Notes under the pieces: generated by a model
The model's database searches: none
The model's input: the letters and a program-made list of their open reading frames with translations, nothing else
What the model was told of the DNA's origin: nothing
NCBI GenBank assembly: GCA_947466965.1
Contig: CANIFU010000024.1
Location: forward strand, 1 to 38,865
Source of the DNA: Bacteroidota bacterium
Lineage (GTDB): Bacteria; Bacteroidota; Bacteroidia; 2-12-FULL-35-15
Length of the DNA: 38,865 bases
Reading direction: 5' to 3'
In this document: piece after piece, positions 32,531 through 38,865 of the stretch
Position numbering within the stretch: the stretch's first letter is position 1
Layout: every line of letters begins with the position of its first letter
Made by a program: the position numbers and the translations under genes

Positions 32531-35500
32531 TATTTCCTCTTCCTTAAAAACAGTTCAGTCAAATTCGAAGACAACTTCAAAAGTTTCTTAAGGCCGTCAA
32601 AATATAAAGTCAGCCATAAAAATAGTGTCATGCCCCATATAACAAGGATATTCACCCAATATGTACTATAAGCTTTACCAAAAAAACTTTTTGTAGGAGC
32701 AAAAAAGTGTGATCGGATAAGCTCATCACTGGATCCATCTCTAAAAATGGGATTAGCCGTTGCGATCAGTTTACCATCTTCTACAATCACTTCATCCAAA
32801 TCTGAACCAACATTTTTTACAAGTTCCTCCAGTTTCTCATTTTGTGAGCTGCTCATCAGGTTTTCATAACGAACTTTACCTGCTTCGGTTTCCTGAAACT
32901 TTGCCATCCACATATCTTTGCTCTTCACTGCAGCATCATAATTTTCAGCATAGATTTTTTTTAAGATTGTTAAATAGTCTTTGGTTTCATTTGCTGTATT
33001 TATATCAAAGGCTGTTAAGTTAAAATTACCTATTGCAGAAAAACTAATAGCGGGAAAGGTTTTCATTTCTCTTACTATTTCTTTTTTTAATATCTCAAGA
33101 TTCGCAGCTGCATTTTTAGATTTCTCGTTACATTCATCAATCAATTCATTCATTTTAGAAAACCAGTAGACTTTTTTATATGAATTATAACTGATGGCTT
33201 TATCAAAGGCATAAATATTTTTTTCATACTCATTTTCCATAAACTGATTCACTGCCAATGCCTCAAATGCCCACCTAGAAGTCATTACATCACCCCATAC
33301 AGGCACTACCGAATTGCTAGAAATTTCAGGATTTAACTCCTCAAATTTCACGATAACCCCACTTAACAATATCTGAGGAATCAATAAAAATGGAATAAGA
33401 ACATAAATTGTAACAGCTGAATTAAAGGAAGCTGAAATGTTAAGACCTAACATATTCGCAAAACAAGAAGTGGTAAACAACACCAACCAGTAATCGAAAT
33501 ACATACCTTTAATTTCTAGAATGTAATTACCAATCAAGACAAACATAACCGTTTGTATTGAGGAGATAAAAAACTGAATCATAATTTTTGAAGTAAGATA
33601 ACTCCCTTTACTCAAATTCAAAAAAGATTCACGTTTCAATATTTTCCGATCTCGGATAATTTCTTCGGCACTTACCGTCAAACCAATAAACAATGCCACA
33701 AGTACACACATAAATAAATAAGCGGGCATATTTTTATTATTCGACAACATATAACCTTTATCCGAATGATAATATTTGATAAGGGAAGCCAATATCAATG
33801 CCAATATAGGTGCTTCAAACAAAGTGATAGAGAGGTATTGGGCATTCGACAATTTGGACAATACATCTCTCGTTGTGAATACGTTAAATTGTTTTAAGAA
33901 ATTTGGTTTTCTAAAGGTGTTTTTAATCGGACGTTTTTCATCAGCGTGGGAAGCATTTGGGTCTATTGCTAATTTCGAAGTGTAAAACTCATTCCATTCT
34001 TTTGAAGAAATCCTTCTGTTTCTTGTTTGATTGCCATTTTCATCCAATACCTTAGATTCAATAATATTAAAGATCTGTTCAGGATTCACATTCCCACAAG
34101 CATTACATTCGCTTTCATTCGCATTCACCTGATTAATGATGGTTTTGAAGTACACTACTGATTCAACAGGATTTCCGTTATAAATAGGATAACCACCCAC
34201 ATCGAGTAATAAAAGCTTATCAAACATTTTAAAAATGTCGGAGGAGGGCTGATGAATAACAACAAAAACCAATTTACCCTTTAAAGCCAGTTCTTTCAGC
34301 AAATCCATTATATTTTCTGAGTCACGTGACGACAAACCCGAAGTTGGTTCATCAACAAATAAAACAGATGGTTCACGGATTAATTCAAGCGCAATATTCA
34401 ATCTTTTTCTTTGTCCGCCACTTATTGTCTGATCCAAGGGATTGCCTACTCTCAAATCCTTCGTTTCCAATAATCCCAGATCACTAAGCATATCTAAAAC
34501 CAGTTGATGAAGTTGGGCCTTCTCCATTCCATCGAAACACAATTTGGAATTATAAAAGAGATTTTGGTATACAGTAAGCTCTTCAATCAAAAGGTCATCT
34601 TGAGGAATATAACCAATTACCCCTTCAAGCATTTTCTTTTCGTGATGAAGATTATGGCCATTCACCAAAACCTCACCGGAGGAAGGAGCATTATTACCGT
34701 TCAAAATATTCAGCAGGGTGGATTTACCAGCACCACTTCCACCCATGATACCAATTAGTTTACCTGAATTCTCAGTAAAATTCAATGGTCGTAAACCAAC
34801 TTTGCCACTTTTAAATTTATACTCTAGATTTTTAACTGCAAAAATAAATTTATCTTCAGAAGCATCTTTTAAAAAACAACTAACAATATCACTATAATAA
34901 ATAGGTTGCACCTTAGAGCTTCTGATGGATGATCCTTGTGATAAAATATAAATTGTATGCTGATTGATAATCTGTCCGTTTAAAAACAATTCGGTTTTAC
35001 CAAAGTAGCGTATAAGGTAGATTCCAATGCTGTTTACACGCAGCACTGCTAGATCACCCGAAATAGAATCAGATTGGAAAAATTTGGTATTTACTTTGGA
35101 TTCATTTTTTTGTTTACCTGCAATTAAAAATTCAGGCACATCATCAATTTCAGCGGTTATTCCTTTTGTAGCTAGTTGAATACATTGATTTAATTCTTCA
35201 TTAGGGATATTAAAGGAAGAAGAAACAGTCTCAACAAATTCCATATCCTGATCAGAAATTGAATTATTGAAATTAACAAACTCTATAAGATTCAAAAGAA
35301 CAATGTATTTCTGTTTCTGAGTCAACTCTTCATTAATCTGTTCGCAGATAACAATAACTTTAACTGAACTGACAGCCAAGCGTCTTTTTTTCTTTTCTCC
35401 ATCGGCTCCTTCGTTTTGTTGTTTGAGAAAATCTTCGTAAACAGCAAGATATTCATTTACCTGTTCCTTGTTGAGTTGTTGTTTCAAGTATGATTCAACA

Positions 35501-35586
35501 ACATTCGTTGCGTTGGATGAACTTTCATCAGCCTTTGCAATAATTGCAAACAGGCGCATTAAGGCTTTCAGTATTTTCTCACTCAT
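32530..35586 (-). CDS. ABCG-type ABC transporter with N-terminal TerB-like and FHA-like regions
   Basis: A 1018-residue single-chain half-transporter. Residues 1-140 are helical and resemble TerB/DjlA-like tellurite-resistance modules (LMRLFAIIAKADE, ISDQDMEFVETVSSSFNIPNEE). Residues 165-245 form a beta-rich FHA-like strip (NGQIINQHTIYILSQGSSIRS). The ABC domain (245-480) has Walker A GGSGAGKST (282-290), Q-loop Gln329, signature ISGGQRKRLNIALELI (388-403), Walker B LFVDEPTSGL (409-418) and the H-loop VIHQPS (443-448), in the ABCG/White order. A CNAC cluster near residue 493 and six or seven membrane helices (about 580-800, 980-1005) follow, with a large extracytoplasmic insert (about 800-980). 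Substrate unknown. It belongs to the SiaC locus. Confidence 0.88.
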   Translation of the reverse strand: MSEKILKALMRLFAIIAKADESSSNATNVVESYLKQQLNKEQVNEYLAVYEDFLKQQNEGADGEKKKRRLAVSSVKVIVICEQINEELTQKQKYIVLLNLIEFVNFNNSISDQDMEFVETVSSSFNIPNEELNQCIQLATKGITAEIDDVPEFLIAGKQKNESKVNTKFFQSDSISGDLAVLRVNSIGIYLIRYFGKTELFLNGQIINQHTIYILSQGSSIRSSKVQPIYYSDIVSCFLKDASEDKFIFAVKNLEYKFKSGKVGLRPLNFTENSGKLIGIMGGSGAGKSTLLNILNGNNAPSSGEVLVNGHNLHHEKKMLEGVIGYIPQDDLLIEELTVYQNLFYNSKLCFDGMEKAQLHQLVLDMLSDLGLLETKDLRVGNPLDQTISGGQRKRLNIALELIREPSVLFVDEPTSGLSSRDSENIMDLLKELALKGKLVFVVIHQPSSDIFKMFDKLLLLDVGGYPIYNGNPVESVVYFKTIINQVNANESECNACGNVNPEQIFNIIESKVLDENGNQTRNRRISSKEWNEFYTSKLAIDPNASHADEKRPIKNTFRKPNFLKQFNVFTTRDVLSKLSNAQYLSITLFEAPILALILASLIKYYHSDKGYMLSNNKNMPAYLFMCVLVALFIGLTVSAEEIIRDRKILKRESFLNLSKGSYLTSKIMIQFFISSIQTVMFVLIGNYILEIKGMYFDYWLVLFTTSCFANMLGLNISASFNSAVTIYVLIPFLLIPQILLSGVIVKFEELNPEISSNSVVPVWGDVMTSRWAFEALAVNQFMENEYEKNIYAFDKAISYNSYKKVYWFSKMNELIDECNEKSKNAAANLEILKKEIVREMKTFPAISFSAIGNFNLTAFDINTANETKDYLTILKKIYAENYDAAVKSKDMWMAKFQETEAGKVRYENLMSSSQNEKLEELVKNVGSDLDEVIVEDGKLIATANPIFRDGSSDELIRSHFFAPTKSFFGKAYSTYWVNILVIWGMTLFLWLTLYFDGLKKLLKLSSNLTELFLRKRK

Positions 35587-35617
35587 AATTTATTTTTTCT
35601 ATTTTTTATGTTTAAAC

Positions 35618-35655
35618 AAAAAAAGCTTTGAAGAATAATTCACTCCAAAGCTTTT
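35618..35655 (-). terminator. Intrinsic hairpin between lipoprotein and ABC transporter genes
   Basis: AAAAAGCTTTG (35620-35630) and CAAAGCTTTTT (35645-35655) are inverted arms around a 14-base loop, with T-runs on both strands. It lies 28 bases after the stop of the lipoprotein gene and 32 bases before the ABC gene start, so it may partly separate transcription of the two halves of the locus. Confidence 0.6.
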
Positions 35656-35682
35656 TATAAACACTAATTTAAATATATACTT

Positions 35683-36525
35683 TTAGTTTATGATTTTTGA
35701 TCTTGCTTCGCCTAATTTTGAATGTAATTTCTGAAGCAAAGCAGCATCTACTTCTCCATTTTTTATACTTGAATATAATTTATCCAGTTCAGAAATAGCG
35801 GAAATAACAGCTTTAAAATCTTTTTCTTTTTCGTATTCTTTTAAAAGTTCAACCAATTTCTGAGAAGTAAAATTTTGTTGAGCTACTTTTTGAAATAAAA
35901 CTTCATTGTCTTTGTTTTTTGCCTGATCCTTAATCAATGAAACGGTGATGAACTGACTTTCTACCCAACTTCCAACCAATATTTGTGTTGCAGTCAATAA
36001 ACGGTCATTCGATCGAAGATATCCATCCATTTCAGTGTAAATCTGATCGATCACTTTATTGATGGTATCTTTTTTATCAATGTTGTTTTCTAATCTCGAA
36101 CCTGCTATATTATCAAAGCTTTCAGCACATCCAAGACTTTGAGCAAGATTTCTAGACGTTTTAAAATACGTTTTCACTTCAGAAAATTGCTCATTCGTTG
36201 ATAAGTATACAAGATCAACTATGTATGCACCATAATTCAGACCTTTTTTTGTAGTAGTCGTGTATTTCGTTTCATTTTCGGCAGCGTTTACAAGGCTCTT
36301 ATTGAAGGGCAGTCCTGCTTTTGGTAAAAAAGTAATAATCTCTAATGGAGAAGGGACATTGATTACAAGAACATGAAATTGGAAGTCCGCCAGATCATTT
36401 GTAGGTTGAGTCTGAACTTCTTTTTTAACAGTGTCGGGTTTAACGTCGGCTGTTTCAGGTTTAGATGAATTTCCACCGCAAGACACTAATAAAGCAGCAA
36501 AAGAAAGAGTAATTAATTTTTTCAT
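35683..36525 (-). CDS. Lipoprotein of unknown function in the SiaC locus
   Basis: 280 residues. MKKLITLSFAALLVSCGGNSS is a lipoprotein signal peptide with lipobox LVSC followed by Gly-Gly. A Pro/Lys/Thr linker (about 25-45) leads into a mainly alpha-helical domain (45-280) with segments IVDLVYLSTNEQFSEVKTYFKTSRNLAQSLG and VESQFITVSLIKDQAKNK. I cannot name a family. The 32-base spacing to the siaC stop and shared strand suggest co-transcription. An extracytoplasmic lipoprotein next to a partner-switch module could sense an envelope state, but that is inference. Confidence 0.7.
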   Translation of the reverse strand: MKKLITLSFAALLVSCGGNSSKPETADVKPDTVKKEVQTQPTNDLADFQFHVLVINVPSPLEIITFLPKAGLPFNKSLVNAAENETKYTTTTKKGLNYGAYIVDLVYLSTNEQFSEVKTYFKTSRNLAQSLGCAESFDNIAGSRLENNIDKKDTINKVIDQIYTEMDGYLRSNDRLLTATQILVGSWVESQFITVSLIKDQAKNKDNEVLFQKVAQQNFTSQKLVELLKEYEKEKDFKAVISAISELDKLYSSIKNGEVDAALLQKLHSKLGEARSKIIN

Positions 36526-36557
36526 GTTATAAGATTAAAAATTAAAGAGGGTTTATA

Positions 36558-36947
36558 CTATTTTGTAAATGAAACGATATTAAAGGGCATTTTAATGATG
36601 GATTGATAATCCTCTCCCGCTTCCAACATATCATCATCCTGATCATCATAAAGCCAGTTAATCAATGCTTCGCCTTTACCATTTTTAGTTATTTGTTCTA
36701 ACTTTTTAAAAAGGTCGACAATACACTTTGACGAACTGGTATTAAAATAATCCAATTGAATATTCAATGTTGTTTTAGGTGCAGGATTTTGAATGTAATT
36801 ATCCAACCAATCAAACAATGGTTTGTAGAACGAAATAGAATTTTCGGGGATTGATTTACCTTTCAAGTCAAAAACACCTGTTGTTCCATCAAAGTTAACA
36901 ATAGGTGTTTTTGCTGATTGTTCAGCTTTAAATGAGTTTTCTGCCAT
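36558..36947 (-). CDS. siaC: SiaC-family regulatory phosphoprotein (DUF1987)
   Basis: 129 residues with the complete SiaC/DUF1987 pattern: KTPIVNFDGTTGVFDLKGKSIPENSISFYKPLFDWLDNYI (residues 13-52), LNIQLDYFNTSSSKCIVDLFKKLEQI (61-86) and the acidic INWLYDDQDDDMLEAGEDYQ near the end. In Pseudomonas, SiaC is phosphorylated by SiaB and dephosphorylated by the PP2C phosphatase SiaA, and its phospho-site lies in the FNTSS segment (Thr70-Ser73 here). In this window two SpoIIE-type phosphatases are present but no SiaB-type kinase or SiaD-type GGDEF. Gene order suggests it is the first gene of a unit ending with the GldL/M-like phosphatase. Confidence 0.88.
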   Translation of the reverse strand: MAENSFKAEQSAKTPIVNFDGTTGVFDLKGKSIPENSISFYKPLFDWLDNYIQNPAPKTTLNIQLDYFNTSSSKCIVDLFKKLEQITKNGKGEALINWLYDDQDDDMLEAGEDYQSIIKMPFNIVSFTK

Positions 36948-37264
36948 AATTGTTGGCTTAAGGAGTTTAGTTTTATAAGTAACAAATATATGTATAATAT
37001 TAAAATATGGTAAAAAAAAAGATATTTAATTTAAAAAAAATAACTTATTCATAAACATGTATTTCACAAAATCTATCGGCATTGTAATTTCAATTCAAAT
37101 AATTGATAGAGAAAGAACATTCCAGTTTAGTTTGGACTATTAAATTCGGGATTTACAGTTTAAAGTACTAATTTTAGATAATATTAATTAGCTAATTTGT
37201 TATTTAGTAAATTCATAATTTGTTTAAAAAAAAATCATTATAAATTAATTCTTTTCTAAAAAAA
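36948..37264. other. Intergenic region between divergent siaC and lipoprotein genes
   Basis: 317 very AT-rich bases separating the divergent siaC and lipoprotein genes. Apart from the siaC -7 box, imperfect TAATTTG sequences occur near 37193 and 37215 and may serve the plus-strand gene. No coding region, stem-loop or repeat of note is seen. Confidence 0.5.
36983..36990 (-). promoter_or_regulatory. -7 box for siaC
   Basis: CAAATATA is TATATTTG on the minus strand, an exact TAnnTTTG box 36 bases upstream of the siaC ATG. No clear -33 TTTG. Confidence 0.5.
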
Positions 37265-37819
37265 ATGAAAACAAATATATTACTTCCGATTGCTTCCCTA
37301 ACCATTCTTTCATTAATATTTTCCTGTAAAAACACCTCCCTTAAAGAACCGTCTAACGGTAAATTACTTTGGGCGGAAAATGTTCAATCGTCACTTTCAC
37401 TTGAAACAGATACAATTTGGGATCAATCTGATCTTACAAATGCTGCAAACAAATTTGACAGAAAAAAATTAATTTCTTCTATTACGAAAGCTGTTTTAGC
37501 AGGTAAAATAAAAGCTTACAGAAATTTTCCGAATGAAGAATTGTCACCAGTTGATGTTGAACATATTTTAGTAAAATGGGACTCTACAGCTCAAATTGAA
37601 GACCCTAAAAATCCAGGGAAGTTTATTTCTGCTCCGATAAAAAATGAAATTACTTCATGGAATATTCCATTTATAAGGTTTACTGAAAAAATCGAATTAG
37701 ATACCTTAGATTATTCTGTAAGCAAAAAGGTGTCATTGGTTTCATTGTATGTTTACAAATGCACTGAAACAGGTGCACCCATAGGAGCAATTAAAATATT
37801 TGATGTGAAACTTAATTAG
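37265..37819 (+). CDS. Lipoprotein, weakly GldN/PorN-like
   Basis: 184 residues. MKTNILLPIASLTILSLIFSCK is a lipoprotein signal peptide with lipobox IFSC. The mature part has a segment DTIWDQSDLTNAANKFDRKKLISSITKAVLAGKIKAYRNFPNEELSPVD followed by a strand-rich end with DYSVSKKVSLVSLYVYKCT. The order (D-x-IW, then an L-x-x-x-I-x-x-A-x-x-x-G-K-I-x-A-Y helix and loop, then R-x-x-V-S-L strands) reminds me of the T9SS/gliding protein GldN/PorN, but true GldN is longer and the similarity is short. It is not in a gldKLMN cluster here. Treat as an unassigned lipoprotein with a possible distant relation. Confidence 0.6.
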   Translation: MKTNILLPIASLTILSLIFSCKNTSLKEPSNGKLLWAENVQSSLSLETDTIWDQSDLTNAANKFDRKKLISSITKAVLAGKIKAYRNFPNEELSPVDVEHILVKWDSTAQIEDPKNPGKFISAPIKNEITSWNIPFIRFTEKIELDTLDYSVSKKVSLVSLYVYKCTETGAPIGAIKIFDVKLN

Positions 37820-37919
37820 ATAGGTTAGCAGAAATCGGATCCAGGAATCGTGACAAATATTAAATAAAACCGTTCGAGTTGTCTTCTGCTTTTTTTTGGG
37901 GGATAGATGAATATAGATC

Positions 37920-38120
37920 CTAAACCCTTCTTATCTTATTAATCCGGATAATAGTATAATCTGTTTTTCTGCTTTTATCTTTGGATTTTACTGTTTCTGT
38001 ATAAACAATATTGGAAATTAAAATTATATCCCCAATACCTATTAACCCAATAATTTCCATGTCAACTTTCGAATTACGTTGTTGGTAATCTAAAAATACA
38101 TCATTTACTTTAAAACTCAA
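37920..38120 (-). CDS. Small ORF of unknown function
   Basis: 66 residues starting at a TTG (SFKVNDVFLDYQQ...), ending IIRINKIRRV. The frame stays open upstream without any ATG as far as the TAG that ends the larger gene at 38163, and the intervening codons (reading VFKIHTAYTGIFTSL) look protein-like. So either a non-standard start is used, or this is a piece of the upstream gene separated by the TAG. A beta-rich small fold (GLIGIGDIILISNIVY) is possible. No family is recognised. Confidence 0.35.
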   Translation of the reverse strand: MSFKVNDVFLDYQQRNSKVDMEIIGLIGIGDIILISNIVYTETVKSKDKSRKTDYTIIRINKIRRV

Positions 38121-38162
38121 GGAGGTGAAAATTCCGGTGTAAGCGGTATGAATTTTAAAAAC

Positions 38163-38865
38163 CTAACCATACAAGTCAGCAACGATTTTCCGTTTGACCT
38201 TTGCCGTAATCCATTTTTCGTAATTTTCAATTAAGGAAACTGATGATCCTGCGCTTGACTTTTTAGCCAATCCTACCGCCTCAGCAAGTTGCTTTAATTC
38301 ATCCGTTTCATATTTTAATGTTGAATGTTTGAAACCTGTTATCTTCAGCAAGGCGTTTACAATCCATTCTTCTATTGGCAATAGGATCTTTTTCGACTTA
38401 TTCTTTTTCAGTATCTGTGTTGCTAAAGAATGCGTCAGTGAAGCGTTCCTCAATTCAAAATGAACAATAATATTGAGTACTTCCACCCTAAGGAAAACCT
38501 GAGGACGATCTACTGCATCAAAATCGTTGAGAATAATATTGATAAACTTCAAAGCTTTGTGAAACTCACCAAAATACACCAACGTAATCGCATGCAAATA
38601 ATAGAAATAAATCAGATGGTAAGGCTCGATATTAAAAATTTTTTTATGGATTTCTTTCTCAATTTCCTTAATTTTATGAAGCGTCGAAGCAAAATCATTG
38701 TTAATAAGATAATATTCAATTTCTTGTGTATTGGTGTGAATAAAAACCCGTTCGAGAATAACTTCCTTCTGAAATGGAACAAGCTTTGAAAAATTCCTCA
38801 AACGAATGATATCATCAAAAAAAGAATCTGTTTTAAAATGTTTTTTGATAGCTAATAAACGATTG
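38163..38865 (-). CDS. Helical-repeat protein, 5' end outside the window (partial)
   Basis: The frame is open from the right edge (NRLLAIKKHFKTDSFFDD...) to a TAG at 38163, so the visible 233 codons are the C-terminal part of a longer protein. A TTG at 38801 is unlikely to be the true start. The content is alpha-helical with TPR-like pairs (YHLIYFYYLHAITLVYFGEFHKALKFINIIL, FLRVEVLNIIVHFELRN), followed by a basic end (KWITAKVKRKIVADLYG). Similar long helical proteins of unknown function are common in Bacteroidota. The in-frame downstream ORF after the TAG should be examined with it. Confidence 0.6.
   Translation of the reverse strand, partial: NRLLAIKKHFKTDSFFDDIIRLRNFSKLVPFQKEVILERVFIHTNTQEIEYYLINNDFASTLHKIKEIEKEIHKKIFNIEPYHLIYFYYLHAITLVYFGEFHKALKFINIILNDFDAVDRPQVFLRVEVLNIIVHFELRNASLTHSLATQILKKNKSKKILLPIEEWIVNALLKITGFKHSTLKYETDELKQLAEAVGLAKKSSAGSSVSLIENYEKWITAKVKRKIVADLYG

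Noticed and set aside
38119-38127. Perfect AAGGAGGTG Shine-Dalgarno-like sequence on the plus strand
   Set aside because: No plus-strand frame follows it, and strong SD sites are rarely used in Bacteroidota. Probably chance.
1-38865. CRISPR arrays, insertion sequences, rRNA genes, riboswitches
   Set aside because: No regularly spaced repeats, no transposase frames, no rRNA and no recognisable riboswitch were seen. The only mobile-element sign is the short integrase-like remnant next to tRNA-Met.

Overview
The window looks like a chromosome segment of a free-living, gliding-type Bacteroidota (Flavobacteriia/Sphingobacteriia-like) bacterium. The evidence is a low-GC base composition, few Shine-Dalgarno sites, recurrent TAnnTTTG -7 boxes (several with TTTG/TTG about 20 bases upstream), a secreted protein with a type IX secretion (T9SS) C-terminal sorting domain, PD40/OmpA envelope proteins, and lipoproteins with an SCxx lipobox.

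Region 1 (1-20.7 kb) is mostly household and cell-surface metabolism. It starts with the 3' end of an HU gene and its terminator, then an agmatinase-family ureohydrolase, TrmH-like rRNA/tRNA methyltransferase, ribosomal protein THX with a Lys/Ala/Pro tail, PdxH, a class IV aminotransferase, a GmhB-like heptose phosphatase overlapping a rhomboid protease, and an OmpA plus TPR-PD40 pair resembling a split T9SS PorE-type protein. A small exported protein, an APH-fold kinase, a GNAT acetyltransferase and a PabA/TrpG amidotransferase follow. Next is a surface-polysaccharide/LPS block: two GT4 transferases, a GDP-6-deoxyhexose SDR, an LptF/G permease, a GT2, an ArnT/PMT-like GT83 and a PAP2 phosphatase. 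It closes with a START-like domain protein carrying a 230-residue histone H1-like tail.

Region 2 (20.8-29 kb) begins with tRNA-Met(CAU), a strong terminator and what appears to be the 3' remnant of a tyrosine integrase, so the adjoining block may be an old island. It holds a compact five-gene operon on the minus strand: a double TIR-like protein, a membrane-anchored nSTAND1 NTPase with a predicted periplasmic propeller, a TPR/outer-membrane-barrel protein, a lipoprotein and a soluble PP2C (SpoIIE-type) phosphatase. The genes overlap or abut by 2-4 bases. Read as a whole it could be a trans-envelope signalling device, and I do not know it as a described system. A T9SS cargo gene is transcribed divergently from it.

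Region 3 (30.3-37 kb) is a second phosphatase locus on the minus strand: SiaC (DUF1987), a lipoprotein, a TerB/ABCG-type ABC transporter and a membrane PP2C phosphatase. The N-terminal half of that phosphatase looks like two GldL-like transmembrane hairpins with HWPGA motifs followed by a GldM-like first periplasmic domain, i.e. T9SS/gliding-motor modules reused as a sensor. Its PP2C domain is a close paralogue of the one ending the region 2 operon, so both may act on SiaC. The window ends with a lipoprotein vaguely like GldN/PorN, a small ORF and a truncated helical-repeat protein. The two phosphatase loci are the most interesting content. All functional links between them are inference from sequence and context.
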